Positions 23,156 through 33,599 are shown, counted from the first letter of the stretch. The stretch: 64,000 nucleotides of DNA from Adiantum capillus-veneris (GCA_014529385.2 CM043953.1:108072549-108136548), one strand, 5' to 3'. Notes: a model not told the origin generated them from the letters alone. Translations and numbers: made by a program.

Positions 23156-23970
23156 TCATACCGTTTGAAATGAGGTTGTCACCCTTTGAAACCAATTGTT
23201 CCAGTTGGTAATAGGCGGGGATTTTTGCCAGTAGTTTTCTATTACCTTAGGTGCCTCGTCGAGTTGCAAGGGTGGTAAGGTACTCTCCCAGTATCGAACT
23301 TGAAGTGGTTCATCAGGTGATTCTTGAACACTGGGAGGTGTGGATTCCTTTGTAGCTTCATGGAGGTCCACTATTGTAGGTGGAGGCTGTGGAGAAGCTT
23401 TTACCTCTATGGATGCATTACATGAGGAGCTAGAAGCTTCATGGGACTCCCCTCTTCCTGAGCTAGGTGGAACAAATCGTTCTTTCCTCGGTACCCAAAC
23501 TAGCTTTGGAGCGGGTGTGTCACATTCTGTGATTTTTTCCTTTCCATGATCTTCAATTTGTTTTGGAGCCACAGGATTGAGCTCACATTGGTTCAGGTGA
23601 CATGTAAGAACACAATCTACGTTTTGGCACCCAGATTTGATCATTTCCTTGATAGTAGCCTTGGGCTTCCAATAGTCGTTTAGGAATCCAACGCCACATT
23701 TTCTTACTTTTCTTGGAGCGAGTGGTACGTTTCTTACAAGGCTTCTGTTTTTTAGCACTAGCTATGGTCGCTAAAGAAGCTTTAGGGACCCACTTGTATG
23801 TTCCCTTTGTTATATTAGGATGAGTCTTGCCAGAAGCTATATGCATTGCTTGTAGCATATTTAAGGGTACAGGAATTTCATCCCCCTCATGTGTTACCCA
23901 AGTCGGCCCCCTGTTTCCCCAAGTGTCTATGGTTGCTGCTAGGTGGACCCAATCCACATTGTCCAACTCA
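23156..23970 (-). pseudogene. C-terminal region with repeated W-[VI]-P-[KR] motifs
   Basis: Downstream of the protease, the minus strand encodes TYKWVPKASL, then MWRWIPKRLLEAQGYYQGND and IWVPKRRL. After a frameshift it carries CQNVDCVLTCHLNQCELNP and LVWVPRKERFVPP. Four W-[VI]-P-[KR] motifs recur within about 150 residues, with a Lys/Arg-rich stretch (KKQKPCKKRTTRSKKSKK). It ends at 23156 in a Ser/Pro-rich tail. I do not know a named family. Its position, where an RT would be expected, suggests an element-specific accessory or nucleic-acid-binding domain (inference). Confidence 0.5.
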
Positions 23971-23975
23971 GTCAT

Positions 23976-24573
23976 TGTAAGACCGCGGGGGACTGGACCA
24001 TGCAACTCTCCACCCAACCGTGCCATATATAGACTCCTAGCCCCTAAATCATAAGTCAAGGACTTAGTAGGTGTGCTGACAGAGTATGTTGGCATGTAAC
24101 CTTTGTTAGGGGTGAACATGTGGTTCTGTGTGTTCCAAAATGTTCAGAAGTCTGACATGAGGACACTCCCTATTCTATCTTTCAGTAGCTATGAGATTTT
24201 CAAGATACTCACATGAGTTATCATGAGTTACCATTTAGATACGGGTGGTTGCAAAAGGACAACAATGTTGAAAATCAAGATGTTGCTCTTGGTTTCATTG
24301 AACCTCCTCACTGCACCAAGTATCGGTCATATGGACAATTGGCCCGTGTAGAGGATGCCAATAAGGAAAACATCAGTGTTCTTACGAAGATACTACCACT
24401 TGTGTTTTCGAGGACGAAAACGCTTCTCCAAGGGGGGAGTAATGTCAGGCCAAGGGCAGGGCCAAGGGCCAGGACGGACATGCGGTCAAGGGGCGCTATA
24501 TTTAGGGGCTAGGAGTCTATATATGGCACTGTTGGGTGGAGATTTGCATGGTCCAATCCCCCGCGGTCTTACA
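23976..24573 (+). mobile_element. 598-bp LTR-derived insertion with inverted LTR ends
   Basis: The target duplication GTCAT is at 23971-23975 and 24574-24578. The right end is an LTR (24443-24573, TGTCAGG...GTCTTACA), preceded by the Ty3 3' signature GAGGACGAAAACGCTTCTCC and the polypurine tract AAGGGGGGAG. The left end, 23976-24049, is the reverse complement of the last 74 bases of that LTR. Both outer ends are therefore the U5 end of the LTR, unlike a normal insertion with one U3 and one U5 end. About 390 bases of 3' polyprotein and untranslated sequence lie between. It interrupts the protease gene of the minus-strand element. Confidence 0.85.
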
Positions 24574-24578
24574 GTCAT

Positions 24579-25361
24579 CCCAGGTAGTACATCCATATAA
24601 GGAGAATCTTCCCCAACAGCAGTGTCCACTTTACACGTGTAACAATACTGCAATGGGGCCGAGTGAACTGTGGTGTCAGATCTATGATCAATTATAAACC
24701 TGTTTCCTAGAGGATGTGCTCGACCAGTCACAAGATCCACTCGAATGATAGAATCTTGGAACTGCAAGTAGACATGGTTTTTAGACCAGTCATGTACCAT
24801 TTTTGCTTCCCTCATGAAAGGACGTCCTAAGATAATCTCCGATGCCATAGTGTGCTTGGAGAAATCCATAACAATGAAGGTAATCCTTATTTTATGTCCA
24901 AAGACCTTGATCTTGAGATCTTCTAGCATCCCAATAGGTTTAACGATAGACCCATTGGTCATTTTCACTACTATGGTTGTGGTCACAAGGTGAGGTCTTC
25001 CCATAGTTTCCCAGCAATTTTTAGTCACAATGCTAACCCCAGCGCCACCATCAAGGATTCCCTTCACAGTTAATCCCTTAGTAGTGATTGGTATGGTCGC
25101 ATTGGATTCATCACCCTCAAAGTATTGTCCCAACTTGTTAACAGGTATTTCTATAACAAGGTTCTCATCTAGGTTGGGTTGTGGATCTATGTATTCCTCC
25201 TCTATTGGCATCTCCCCAGCTCCATCCATCTGTGCAAATTGTGGTAGCCCAAACTTTAGTTCTCCATTGAGGAAGGCTCGAAGAGCTGAGACTAGCTCAG
25301 GGTCTTTATATAGTTTGGACATGATGGTGGTTCTAACTTCTGAAGACATGAAATCCATCAA
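24579..25361 (-). pseudogene. retroviral-type aspartic protease, interrupted by an LTR insertion
   Basis: The frame opens MMDFMSSEVRTTIMSKLYKD. It contains VKGILDGGAGVSIV, an aspartic protease active site in which DGGA takes the place of DTGA or DSGA, near 25037-25054. SEIILGRPFM corresponds to the family's second conserved ILG motif. The natural frame continues to DSPYMDVLPG and is then broken at 24574-24578 by the inverted-LTR insertion. Beyond that point the apparent frame runs into LTR sequence and is not protein. The gene resumes at 23970 with TELDNVDWVHLAA. Confidence 0.8.
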
Positions 25362-26146
25362 TTTGCAATGTTTAACGGCACCTTTTGGCCTTGAGTCCCT
25401 TGACGTGGGGAAGATGGGATCTCCATTTCTTCGATAGGATCAGGTAGTCCCTCTGTAAACATTCTTTCCATCAAGAAGTGAGTACTCCCACTTTCCCATG
25501 ACTTTAAGTCACTTTCTTCTTGGATGACACTAGGTATGTCCAAGGGTCTATGGACTTGGTGAGATTGTTGTTGCGTAGGGAACACGGTGTTTGTAATCTG
25601 GATCTTCCTAGGTGCTGGTTCTAGATCCCTTTGGGTATCTTCTACCAAACTCCTTAATTGCTTGACTCGCTCAATTTCCTCTGTAGGGTTTGGGTGAGTT
25701 CCTATCTTCTTTTTGGATCGTGGCCATTGTGGCTCATGAAGATCTTCCTTGTTGGTTTCTATGTGAGTGGTCGTTTTGGTCTCCATGGTTTCACCTGAAT
25801 CACAATCTTCTTCAGCGTCGTTCATATATACGGGGTCATCACTAGTCCCTATGTTGGTCTTTGAACTAGGGTCTGACTTCGCTGCTTTTTGCGATCTCTT
25901 TCTTCGTGTTTTCTTCTTTTTCTGAGATTGTGCAATTGATGCCGTGTCTCTTTCCTCAAGGATATAGTTTTGTTTTTGGAGCATCGATCGTGTGAGTACG
26001 TTTATTGGTACCACGGGTGTACTTTGTGATGGCTCCTCGGTAACTTCAATCAAGTTTAATGGCGTGATCTTTGGTGCATTTGGATTATTTGGACATTGGG
26101 CAATCAAATGATCTATGCCACATCGATTACACATGAGTATCGGCAT
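25358..26146 (-). pseudogene. gag C-terminal spacer, charged and disordered
   Basis: This frame continues gag after the frameshift. It opens with the third zinc knuckle, followed by a Lys/Arg-rich stretch (KKKKTRRKRSQKAAK), acidic and polar sequence, and ends GQKVPLNIAN. Its stop codon overlaps the ATG of the protease frame, an arrangement often seen at gag-pro borders. Whether the overlap is a programmed frameshift or decay cannot be told from one copy. Confidence 0.6.
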
Positions 26147-28047
26147 TGTAGACGTGCTCGCTTGATTGTGTGCATTAGTGTGGCGTTCTTTTGTAGCCTA
26201 ATAGGACACTCGGCTACACGATGTGGACCTCCACACTCATAGCATTGAAGAGGTGGTCTCTTAGCAGTGTAATTGATATTTTGGCCTCTTGCCGCAAGAG
26301 CAGCTACTTGATATACAGGTTTGACTTGTCCCCAATAGTCCTCCATGTAGTATTGTAGACTTTCTTCAAGCACATCCATCCCATAGGCGATATTAGGATC
26401 TATATCTTCCTCATAGCCTTCCAAACGAGAAATAGATGACTCACAACCCACTTGATTCACAGAAGTGATTCTCGGATGTGGTGGTTGCGGTCCTAGCACT
26501 GGAGGTGGTAAGGGTGTTGTTTGAACAACATTTTGGGCCCTAGGGACCATATGTTGTGATGTTTGTTCAAGAGGTGGGGCCCGCATCAATGCAGGCACTC
26601 GAGGTGTGTCTGTCCATGCTAAGGTTGGTCTATTGGCCATCGCACCCTTAAATACTATGCAATCCTTAGCTTGATGACCATATCTCCCACAGGCATTGCA
26701 ATTCCCATTGAATCTTCTTTGATACATATGATTGTTTTGCGGAGCACGATTGTCTCTAAGACTCTCTTGAATAGCCTTGGTGAGATCTGTTAAAGTCATC
26801 TCAAATATCTTTGGCTCCTTAGCAATAGGCTTTAGGGTCATTGGCTGATGCCCCGATGCTTGTGAGCTAATAGATTTAGACTTAACAGACACTCTTTCTC
26901 CTTGAATCATTAAATTATCCTCCAATTGGATCGCATTGGTGGTGACTGCTTCCCAAGTGGTGATACCTCTAATGACTAGGCCATTGTAGATATCCTCATG
27001 TCGTAATCCCCTAATGAATCTATCAAGCAATTGGTTATTGTTGAAGCGCTAATTTGGATTACAACGAGAATTCAAATGCTTAAAGCGACTGATAAAGTCT
27101 CTCACCGACTCTCCTTCCTCTCGTTGGGCTTTCTGGAGCTGAGAGGCTACACCCCAAAGCACTCCCTCTCGTATGTACTCTTTTAAGATTATTCTCCTAA
27201 GAGTAGGGTAAATCATTTTTTCTTCCACCCTTAGGGTTCTATACCGATCCCCAGCCTTTCCACTTAAGGTTAGGCTTAAAGCATTGCTCTTATGCAGGTC
27301 ATTGTGTTCTCCTAGAGAATCGCATATTTGTTCAAACACTTCGATATGCTTTCTCACATCCCCGTCTCCACTAAATTTTTGTGTGAGCTTGGCTATTTGT
27401 ACTGCCTTACTTCTAGGCTCTCTATCAAGCGTGTTACGCATATTCTCAGCAATAGATCGACCGATAGCTTGAGCAAATGTTGCCAAGTCACCTAAATGAG
27501 CAGGCACCATGAGTGAAGGCGCTCCAGAGACTACATGTGGAGTAGGTATTGGCATTGGGCTTGGCGCATAGGAAGCCCTTGGGTTCCACGTTGGGTACGA
27601 TGTTGTGCCATGTGGTGGTCCATAGTTCATATGGGTGGCCCTAGGCATAACAAACGTCGGATGTGACATGCTAATGCTAGCCGGTATAGTCCCATGGAAA
27701 TAAGAACTTGTGTATTGTGGTTGTGGAGCATAGGTAGTTGAAACAATGGGAGGGGTAGGGACTACATGAGTGTGATGACCCATAGGTGCATACGATTGGT
27801 ACACACTTGTAGGTACTGTTGCAGGCATTGAGCTACCATGTAGTGGTGCTTTACTAACAAATGAGGTCCATGGCGTGTTTCTCGGCATGCCCATCATTGG
27901 GGTAGGCATGGTAGCCGTGGTGTCATCAAGGGAAAGATGAGCTAGACTTGGAAAGGTGAAGCTATCACTTGTGGGCTCAGATTGCACTGAGACCCCTGGA
28001 GAAACAACATATGGGGGATCCATCGGACTTACCAAGGGAGTCTCCAT
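26113..28047 (-). pseudogene. gag: gag with three CCHC zinc knuckles
   Basis: The start is placed at the ATG at 28047 (METPLVSPMDPP). The first third is Pro/Thr/Met-rich and disordered. The capsid-like core has LTQKFSGDGDVRKHIEVFEQ and ESVRDFISRFKHLNSRCNPN. An in-frame TAG at 27049 interrupts it, after which the same frame continues (LLDRFIRGLRHEDIYNGL). Zinc knuckles follow: CNACGRYGHQAKDC (about 26659-26700), CYECGGPHRVAEC (about 26205-26245), and CNRCGIDHLIAQC in the next frame (about 26095-26133). The change of frame near 26140 is a frameshift. Gag would coat the RNA and assemble particles. Apart from one stop and one frameshift it is well preserved. Confidence 0.85.
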
Positions 28048-28143
28048 TTGCGATAAGGTCGATTGTTTAGCCTTCCCTGTATCCAAGAATCTCATGAGAC
28101 CCGTCAACCACACTGGGCCCACCGCCTTGCTTTGTCTCCCCAA

Positions 28144-28578
28144 TTAGCTTACCCTAATCAAACCGAGATTACCCTAATCCAAGCAGCCAACACCTATAAA
28201 AGGGCACTAAGAGGTCACTATCGCGGGGTGGGCAGTTCATGAGAGGTCAGCACTTGGTAGAGTTTTAGTGGGAGGAATTGGCACTATTGGCATTATGGGG
28301 GGGGGACTTGTGTGATGGTTTGTTTTGGGAATTGCACCATGTGAAGAGAGCCACGTCCACCTCTCGACTCCAATGGTCGATGCACACACACATACACGTT
28401 CTTGGTAGCAAGTTTCACATCATCGAGTCGTCTTTAGAGAACGCACCAAGTAGATCACCATCTCTTCTCCCTACCTCTCTATCACCACGGTATGCCACCT
28501 CGCTGGAAGGAAGGTTATTGTAAATACTGCAAGAAATAATTCTCCCTCACACCCCCGAGGGTTTTCATCATTTGTCAA

Positions 28579-28580
<2 letters not shown>
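28144..28580. other. non-coding stretch with a plus-strand TATA-like motif
   Basis: CCTATAAAAGGGC at about 28193 is a good plus-strand TATA box, such as an LTR or plant promoter might carry, but no plus-strand gene follows. It does not match the LTR at 21513, so it is not the missing 5' LTR of the gag-protease element. Confidence 0.35.

Positions 28581-28627
<47 letters not shown>
28581..28627. repeat. (GT)n microsatellite
   Basis: Uninterrupted GT run of about 46 bases. Confidence 0.98.
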
Positions 28628-28629
<2 letters not shown>

Positions 28630-29330
28630 GTTTGCGGTGTTCACATCACCGTGGTCTGCGTCCTAGCCGCTCAAAGCTAGGTGGTGCCCCCCCTGTTCGC
28701 TTTATCGTGACCGGCTCGAGGCGTGCCATCGGCCCCCGGCGTTTTAGAGGCCGTCAGGGTTTAGGTATCGCTTTGCTCCAGTCAATGCGTTTAACTTTTG
28801 AAAGCATAAACCTAGGGCTAAGTCACTTGGGAGATACCCTCCAAATTTCCTATTATGGCCCCAATTTTTCACATTTGAAATTCAGCCCATAAATACAATC
28901 AAACAGCTTGTCAAACATGTAGAATCACAGTGACCAAATGGCTACAGTTCAAAACGCTAGGCGATTGCTGTAAAAATGCAAAAAACGCCAAAAATTATTA
29001 CACCTCTCCATGGGTTGCTGGTGCTAACTTTGATCGGACGTGCAACGATTGGTGAGTATTATAGGGCAGAGAGCTGGAAGCTAAAACCTATGCCACTGAG
29101 CCCCTATTTGGATGAGCTTTCCATTTGCGAATTGGTCTATTGGAATGGATTAATTGCATGATATGTTTAAAAGTGAAGGGCTAAATAGGTGTTGATTGTT
29201 TGCAATGTGAACGTTTATTTGTAGAAGCTATCACTATCTTGCATCTTGAACCATGTTGACCTATCCACAAGTTGATATAGGCAAAATTTTCATGATAAGG
29301 TGTGAGTGTATATTCATGCATTTGTACTTC

Positions 29331-29333
<3 letters not shown>
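28628..29333. other. non-coding stretch, nothing recognised
   Basis: No open frame with recognisable content and no paired repeat. Confidence 0.4.

Positions 29334-29407
<74 letters not shown>
29334..29407. repeat. (CT)n microsatellite, about 74 bp
   Basis: Uninterrupted CT run. Confidence 0.98.
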
Positions 29408-29408
<1 letters not shown>

Positions 29409-30164
29409 AATTGACTCCTTTGTAGTGGGAAGGTCGGTAGGCTGGTCTGAACTACTAGTTACTACAATAGCCTAAGGCTAGTTACACATCGCCTGCGCAA
29501 GCTTGGGTGTGCTGGCGTGGATTCCAGGTGGCAAGCGATGGTTAGGTGCGCAAAAAGCAAAGCGCCCAACAAGAGGGATAGGAAAACTCCCCTATCCATC
29601 ATTGGGCAGGGATGGAGCTCATGCCACGATAGCACTAAGAGTCAGGCACAACCAATATGCTACGCTGCAGACGCTAAAACGAGTAGCTTTTATTTAATAC
29701 TTCTTTGAAGCTGGGCAGGTAGGTGTGTACAGCTCACCCACCCACCCCAAAGTGAGGATGAGTGCCTGTGCTTAGAACCGGCCTAAATCTAGGTTTTCTA
29801 GAGCAGTGCCTCTACGTGCGTCCCATGCCACGTGAGAACCCCAAACAGGCAGAACTTGGGGCTGTCTTAACAAGTGACAAAATCACGAGGCCTGCCACTT
29901 TAAAATAAAAAGGAAGAGGGAAGAGGAATGTGTGTCACAAATGGGAGCAGTGCTCAAAGAAGAAACCTGGTTGATAGATATGCAAGTTGTGAGTACAATA
30001 GGCATGTGTTTTATGGGAAGAATGAAGCACCAAAAGAAATCTAGACAGGTTTTTTGAACGGGTATTTTGAGGGGGTGTTGTTTAGTTTGGGGAGAGAGGG
30101 AGGGTGGCGAGGGTGGGAGAGGTGTAGGGCCGAGGCTAGGGGGAGGGGGGGGGGGGGGGGGGAA
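29408..30164. other. non-coding stretch holding the probable 3' end of the Helentron
   Basis: No gene recognised. A G-rich zone ending in a run of about 18 G lies at 30141-30162, just past the stop codon of the endonuclease frame. The Helentron 3' terminus (short hairpin and end motif) should lie in this interval, but I could not fix it. Confidence 0.35.
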
Positions 30165-31667
30165 TTATTTTGGAAGTAGAAGATGTGTGGAAGAATGGTC
30201 TGACCAAAAACAAAATCTTGTGCCTGCGATTGAAGACAGGGGAGGATTCTTAAGCCAAATGTGATCAAGTTTTGAGTTATATACAGTTGTAATGTCGTGG
30301 ATTTGTTGTTGATAACCATGCTTATGGAGTTGCTCTTGTAGTTTTTGGTAGTGTTCATTTGTTGGGTCGTTGTGGGTATTGAAGTCTCCAACAATGAGGC
30401 TTGTTCTTGTGCTTTTGGAGGAGTCAGCCAAACTATTGAGAAGGCATATCAATGAAGTTGTGGAAGCTTTTGGCGATTTGTAGATTGAAATTACATGCAA
30501 TTCATGGTTGTTTGTAAAGGATAGGACGACCTCTATAATTTCGATGCCAACGGATGCAATTGTCTTTACGGATTGCAATGCAATGTGTGTCTTGTAGTAG
30601 ATTGACATTCCAAACGTATCACAATGGTGAATGTGGTTGAATTCAAGAGCAAGAAGATTGGAGGCAAGCTTTTGTCTTGTTTCTTGAAAGCATAGAATGT
30701 CAGATGTTGTGAAATTGGGATCTGTTTTGATTTGATGAATGTATTTTTGAATGGAAACGATGTTTAGCGATTGAATAATGTAATGTGTTTTGTTGAAAGC
30801 AAACGGAGGAGGCCTTAAGTATTCCCATTTTGCATCCTTTTCAAGTCTCTCAAGTTCTGCGAGCACGATGTTGTCGATTTTTATTTGGCTTGGACTTATT
30901 GGGTTAAGAATGTAAAGGTTCGCTGGATCTTTAATGCGGGAGAGGGCTGTGTATATCAATCCATGTGTCTTGATAGTCCTCGGATCAAAGGCGTCTGCAA
31001 GCATTGTTAGGCCTTGCGATCTATGGATTGTTCTTGCATTTGCGGCTTGAATGGGGAGTTGTGTTCTTGTTATGGAATTCAAGGCGTTCTTTCCAACCTG
31101 AAATTCTTTAGATGTTTGAAAAATTGGTGTCCACAAGGGGTTGATGTAGCTATCAAAAAAGTGCAAATTTTGTTGTCGTTGTTTTATCCCTGTGGTTGAA
31201 TCAAAGAAATGAATCCATGCAATATGGGAAGTTCGTATGCTTTGCACGTGCTTAAGAATACCATCTGCACAATTTACAAGACCGTCACCAATGTCAAGAT
31301 TACCACCGCAGATTTCAACAATCATGCCTACTTTTAGCTCGAGAACTAAAGCCAAACCTGCAGTTGCCTGTGGGTCGTGTGGTATTATGAGACTTTTTGA
31401 GCATGTTTTGTGGCGGGTGTCTCTTGCATGTATGACGTATGCTTGTGTATCGAGGTTTTCAAAAACCATGTGGTTATGTTGATTTTTCAAGTTATTGGTA
31501 AAAAACAAATGCGGCGTTGTGAATTTATCGAAAGCCTTGTTGCTGTGGTTGGTGTTAATGAAGTCCACATCTGCATTTGTGTGTTTGGCCTTCCTTATTC
31601 TATTAAGGATTGCAATGAATTCTTTGTTTTCTTGACGCATTATCTGCTTCAGCTCGTAGCATTTCAC
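30165..31667 (-). CDS. Helentron RepHel C-terminal part: PIF1 helicase motifs IV-VI fused to EEP endonuclease
   Basis: A 500-codon frame with no internal stop. Residues 1-260 are the C-terminal half of a PIF1-family helicase: ELKQIMRQ (motif IV), ANARTIHRSQGLTM at about 209-222 (motif V), and YTALSRIKDPANLYIL (motif VI). Residues 298-500 are an EEP nuclease: CFQET with the metal-binding glutamate (329), LIVGDFNTHND (GDFN 427-430), KLDHIW (467-471), and a final WSDH (488-491). These are the family's conserved acid, asparagine, aspartate and histidine positions. Upstream of residue 1 the frame is open to a TGA at 31737-31739, and RepHel continues beyond it in the same frame. In Helentrons the nuclease is thought to nick target DNA (inference from LINE nucleases). 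Confidence 0.9.
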   Translation of the reverse strand: MKCYELKQIMRQENKEFIAILNRIRKAKHTNADVDFINTNHSNKAFDKFTTPHLFFTNNLKNQHNHMVFENLDTQAYVIHARDTRHKTCSKSLIIPHDPQATAGLALVLELKVGMIVEICGGNLDIGDGLVNCADGILKHVQSIRTSHIAWIHFFDSTTGIKQRQQNLHFFDSYINPLWTPIFQTSKEFQVGKNALNSITRTQLPIQAANARTIHRSQGLTMLADAFDPRTIKTHGLIYTALSRIKDPANLYILNPISPSQIKIDNIVLAELERLEKDAKWEYLRPPPFAFNKTHYIIQSLNIVSIQKYIHQIKTDPNFTTSDILCFQETRQKLASNLLALEFNHIHHCDTFGMSIYYKTHIALQSVKTIASVGIEIIEVVLSFTNNHELHVISIYKSPKASTTSLICLLNSLADSSKSTRTSLIVGDFNTHNDPTNEHYQKLQEQLHKHGYQQQIHDITTVYNSKLDHIWLKNPPLSSIAGTRFCFWSDHSSTHLLLPK

Positions 31668-31736
31668 ATGAGTGTGCCAAAAAGACGGCGCAAGTAAGTT
31701 AATCGCATCTTGTGCGTTGCTAAATATCCATCGATC

Positions 31737-33599
31737 TCAAACTGGGCTTGCTTGACAAAGGTCTCCACAAAACAAGACATCCAAACCACCAAACGGCTGT
31801 ATGTGGTTATGCTTGATTGCACGGAGTCTTGTATCTATAATATGTAGCAGTCTGTTCCCAATCAAAGAAGCCTCGTCGAAGACAACAAGCTTTAGGTTTC
31901 TGTATAATTGTGAGAGTTCGGCTAAATTTTCTGAGGAGATGTTTGCGTTGGTTTGTGTAACAAGCGGCAATCGCAATGCAGAGTGTATTGTAGTGCCGCC
32001 AACATTGAATGCTGCTTTTCCTGTATATGCCATCAACAATGCCGCAGGGAGCTCAACGTCACCCTTGATACCTAGGTTGTAGTGACGAGTCAAGCCTTGA
32101 ACTATAGCTTTCAATGTGAATGTTTTCCCTGTTCCCGCACCTCCAGTAAGGAAGAGGTGAATGGGTTGGTTTGGTTGCAATCGTTTTCGAATCATGATGT
32201 CGTCATAGAGGGCTCGTTGTTCTGTGTTCAAGGTTGCAACAAGTTTGTAATACTCTTCGTTTGGCATTGCAAGGTTTCTGAAGAATGGCAAAGATCTTGT
32301 TGTGGTTTTAGTGCCTCGAAGATCAAGACCCAACTCGTAGTTGAAAACTTCTGGATGGTGGGAGGAGGATGTATCTGAGCTCATCTCTGATGTGCTCGAG
32401 GCATGGAGGTCTAGCTTCATGAATTTCTGATGGTTTTCAGTTATGGTAGTGTTGTTAGTATTGAATCTTTCACACCAAGACTTGCACTCTGATTCAAAGG
32501 TGGCTTCATGACCAATGAATGGAAGAAACAAAAGACAAAGCTCGTGATAGTGACGTTCTGCGTCTTGTTCAAGACTGAAGTTGGCATATCTAATGACGCG
32601 TGGTTTTTTGGACTTTTGCAAATGTCCACAGATAAGTTGAAACCCACTAGCGTACTCAGCCAAGCATAAATTTGCTAGATTTGTTGGACGTTTTGTGTAT
32701 TTTGTGACGAGGTCGTCGAAAAAAATGTTTGCGTCCTCAGGGTGTAAATCGTCTAGCATCACTCTACGCTTCAATAACAATGTCCTTTGTGAACTGAAGT
32801 CTGCGTTGATGAAAACAATTTGTCTGCTTGCACTATGCAAAGGCAAAGAGAGCGCTATGTACGTAGCTTGTTGTGATGTCATTTCTTGTGTGTTGATCAA
32901 GGCACTCCCAATTTTTCTCAAGCGCTCAAGTGTTGGGAGGTTGGTCTTCTTGCAATTTTCTAGAATGTTCTTGATTGCCTTGCTTGATGAAGTATCATTT
33001 TTTGTCATGTATGAAGTGCAATATGCAGCAGCTCCATGACCATTGAAAATGAATTGAATGTCAATATTTGCATCCCACAAAGTACATAATTGCTTATTGA
33101 AATTGTTTGTGTAGATGTCTTTTGGGTCTCTCTTCAAGATTAATGTGGGTTCAACAATTGTTACAGAAATTGATTCCATGTAAAGATCCTCATCCATGCC
33201 AATTGTAGCCAACCAAGTATCAAAGGAAAGGTCATTGTCGCGAGGCAAGGCAAGCAGTTGCTGATCAATGTGTTTTTTGTTCTCAACAAGGATCTGGCGC
33301 CTAGAATCAGGCACAGAAAGGGGAAACATGATTACTGTTTTTCTTGAAGGTGGCCGCGGAAATCCAAATCTACACAGAGTTTTTCGTTTCTTACATGTTT
33401 TACGATGAGAATGCGTCTGCACGCATCTGAGCGTTTCTTCTAAGTCATCTTTGTTTGTACTGATGTACAAGTCGACAAACGTTATTATTTCATCAGTTGG
33501 TGGAATACCGAGAATGGGTGCATCCTTGATCCAAATCAATCCATGATCATGTTGGCTACCTCTATGCTGGAATTCAGTGACGAAGAAAAAGTCAACCAC
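31737..33599 (-). CDS. Helentron RepHel middle part: Rep HUH/Y2 and PIF1 helicase N-terminal half
   Basis: A 620-codon frame. EFQHRGSQHDHGLIWI at residues 9-24 is the HUH nuclease motif, here H-D-H, with an acidic residue where a hydrophobic one is usual. YCTSYMTK at 193-200 supplies the two candidate catalytic tyrosines (193 and 197). CKKRKTLCRFGFPRP is a family-typical cysteine region. The helicase has Walker A GGAGTGKT (486-493), GKAAFNVGGTTIHSALRLP, Walker B VVFDEAS (about 572-578) and GGLDVLFCGDLCQ. The frame ends at TGA (31737-31739), after which motif IV follows in frame: a single premature stop. At its start it joins the upstream Rep frame by a one-base frameshift near 33615. It would nick and unwind DNA during rolling-circle transposition. 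Confidence 0.9.
   Translation of the reverse strand: MVDFFFVTEFQHRGSQHDHGLIWIKDAPILGIPPTDEIITFVDLYISTNKDDLEETLRCVQTHSHRKTCKKRKTLCRFGFPRPPSRKTVIMFPLSVPDSRRQILVENKKHIDQQLLALPRDNDLSFDTWLATIGMDEDLYMESISVTIVEPTLILKRDPKDIYTNNFNKQLCTLWDANIDIQFIFNGHGAAAYCTSYMTKNDTSSSKAIKNILENCKKTNLPTLERLRKIGSALINTQEMTSQQATYIALSLPLHSASRQIVFINADFSSQRTLLLKRRVMLDDLHPEDANIFFDDLVTKYTKRPTNLANLCLAEYASGFQLICGHLQKSKKPRVIRYANFSLEQDAERHYHELCLLFLPFIGHEATFESECKSWCERFNTNNTTITENHQKFMKLDLHASSTSEMSSDTSSSHHPEVFNYELGLDLRGTKTTTRSLPFFRNLAMPNEEYYKLVATLNTEQRALYDDIMIRKRLQPNQPIHLFLTGGAGTGKTFTLKAIVQGLTRHYNLGIKGDVELPAALLMAYTGKAAFNVGGTTIHSALRLPLVTQTNANISSENLAELSQLYRNLKLVVFDEASLIGNRLLHIIDTRLRAIKHNHIQPFGGLDVLFCGDLCQASPV

Larger units (their letters stand above)
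23156..28047 (-). mobile_element. gag-protease LTR element without reverse transcriptase, minus strand
   Basis: The minus strand carries a long gag with three zinc knuckles, an aspartic protease and a C-terminal region rich in W-V-P-K motifs. It then ends at 23156 with no RT, RNase H or integrase before the LTR at 21513. Such gag-only or gag-protease elements are non-autonomous and need enzymes from a relative. A 598-bp LTR-derived insertion (23976-24573) interrupts it. I could not find a matching 5' LTR right of 28143. Confidence 0.7.

Noticed and set aside
24213-24512. 100-codon plus-strand frame as a separate gene
   Set aside because: It is the 3' end of a Ty3 polyprotein running through the polypurine tract into the LTR of the inverted-LTR insertion.
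28144-28580. Possible 5' LTR of the minus-strand gag-protease element
   Set aside because: Its sequence does not match the LTR at 21513, and its TATA-like motif points the opposite way.
30168-30776. Endonuclease as a separate LINE fragment inserted beside the Helitron
   Set aside because: It lies in the same uninterrupted frame as the helicase C-terminus with no target duplication or poly(A) between them.
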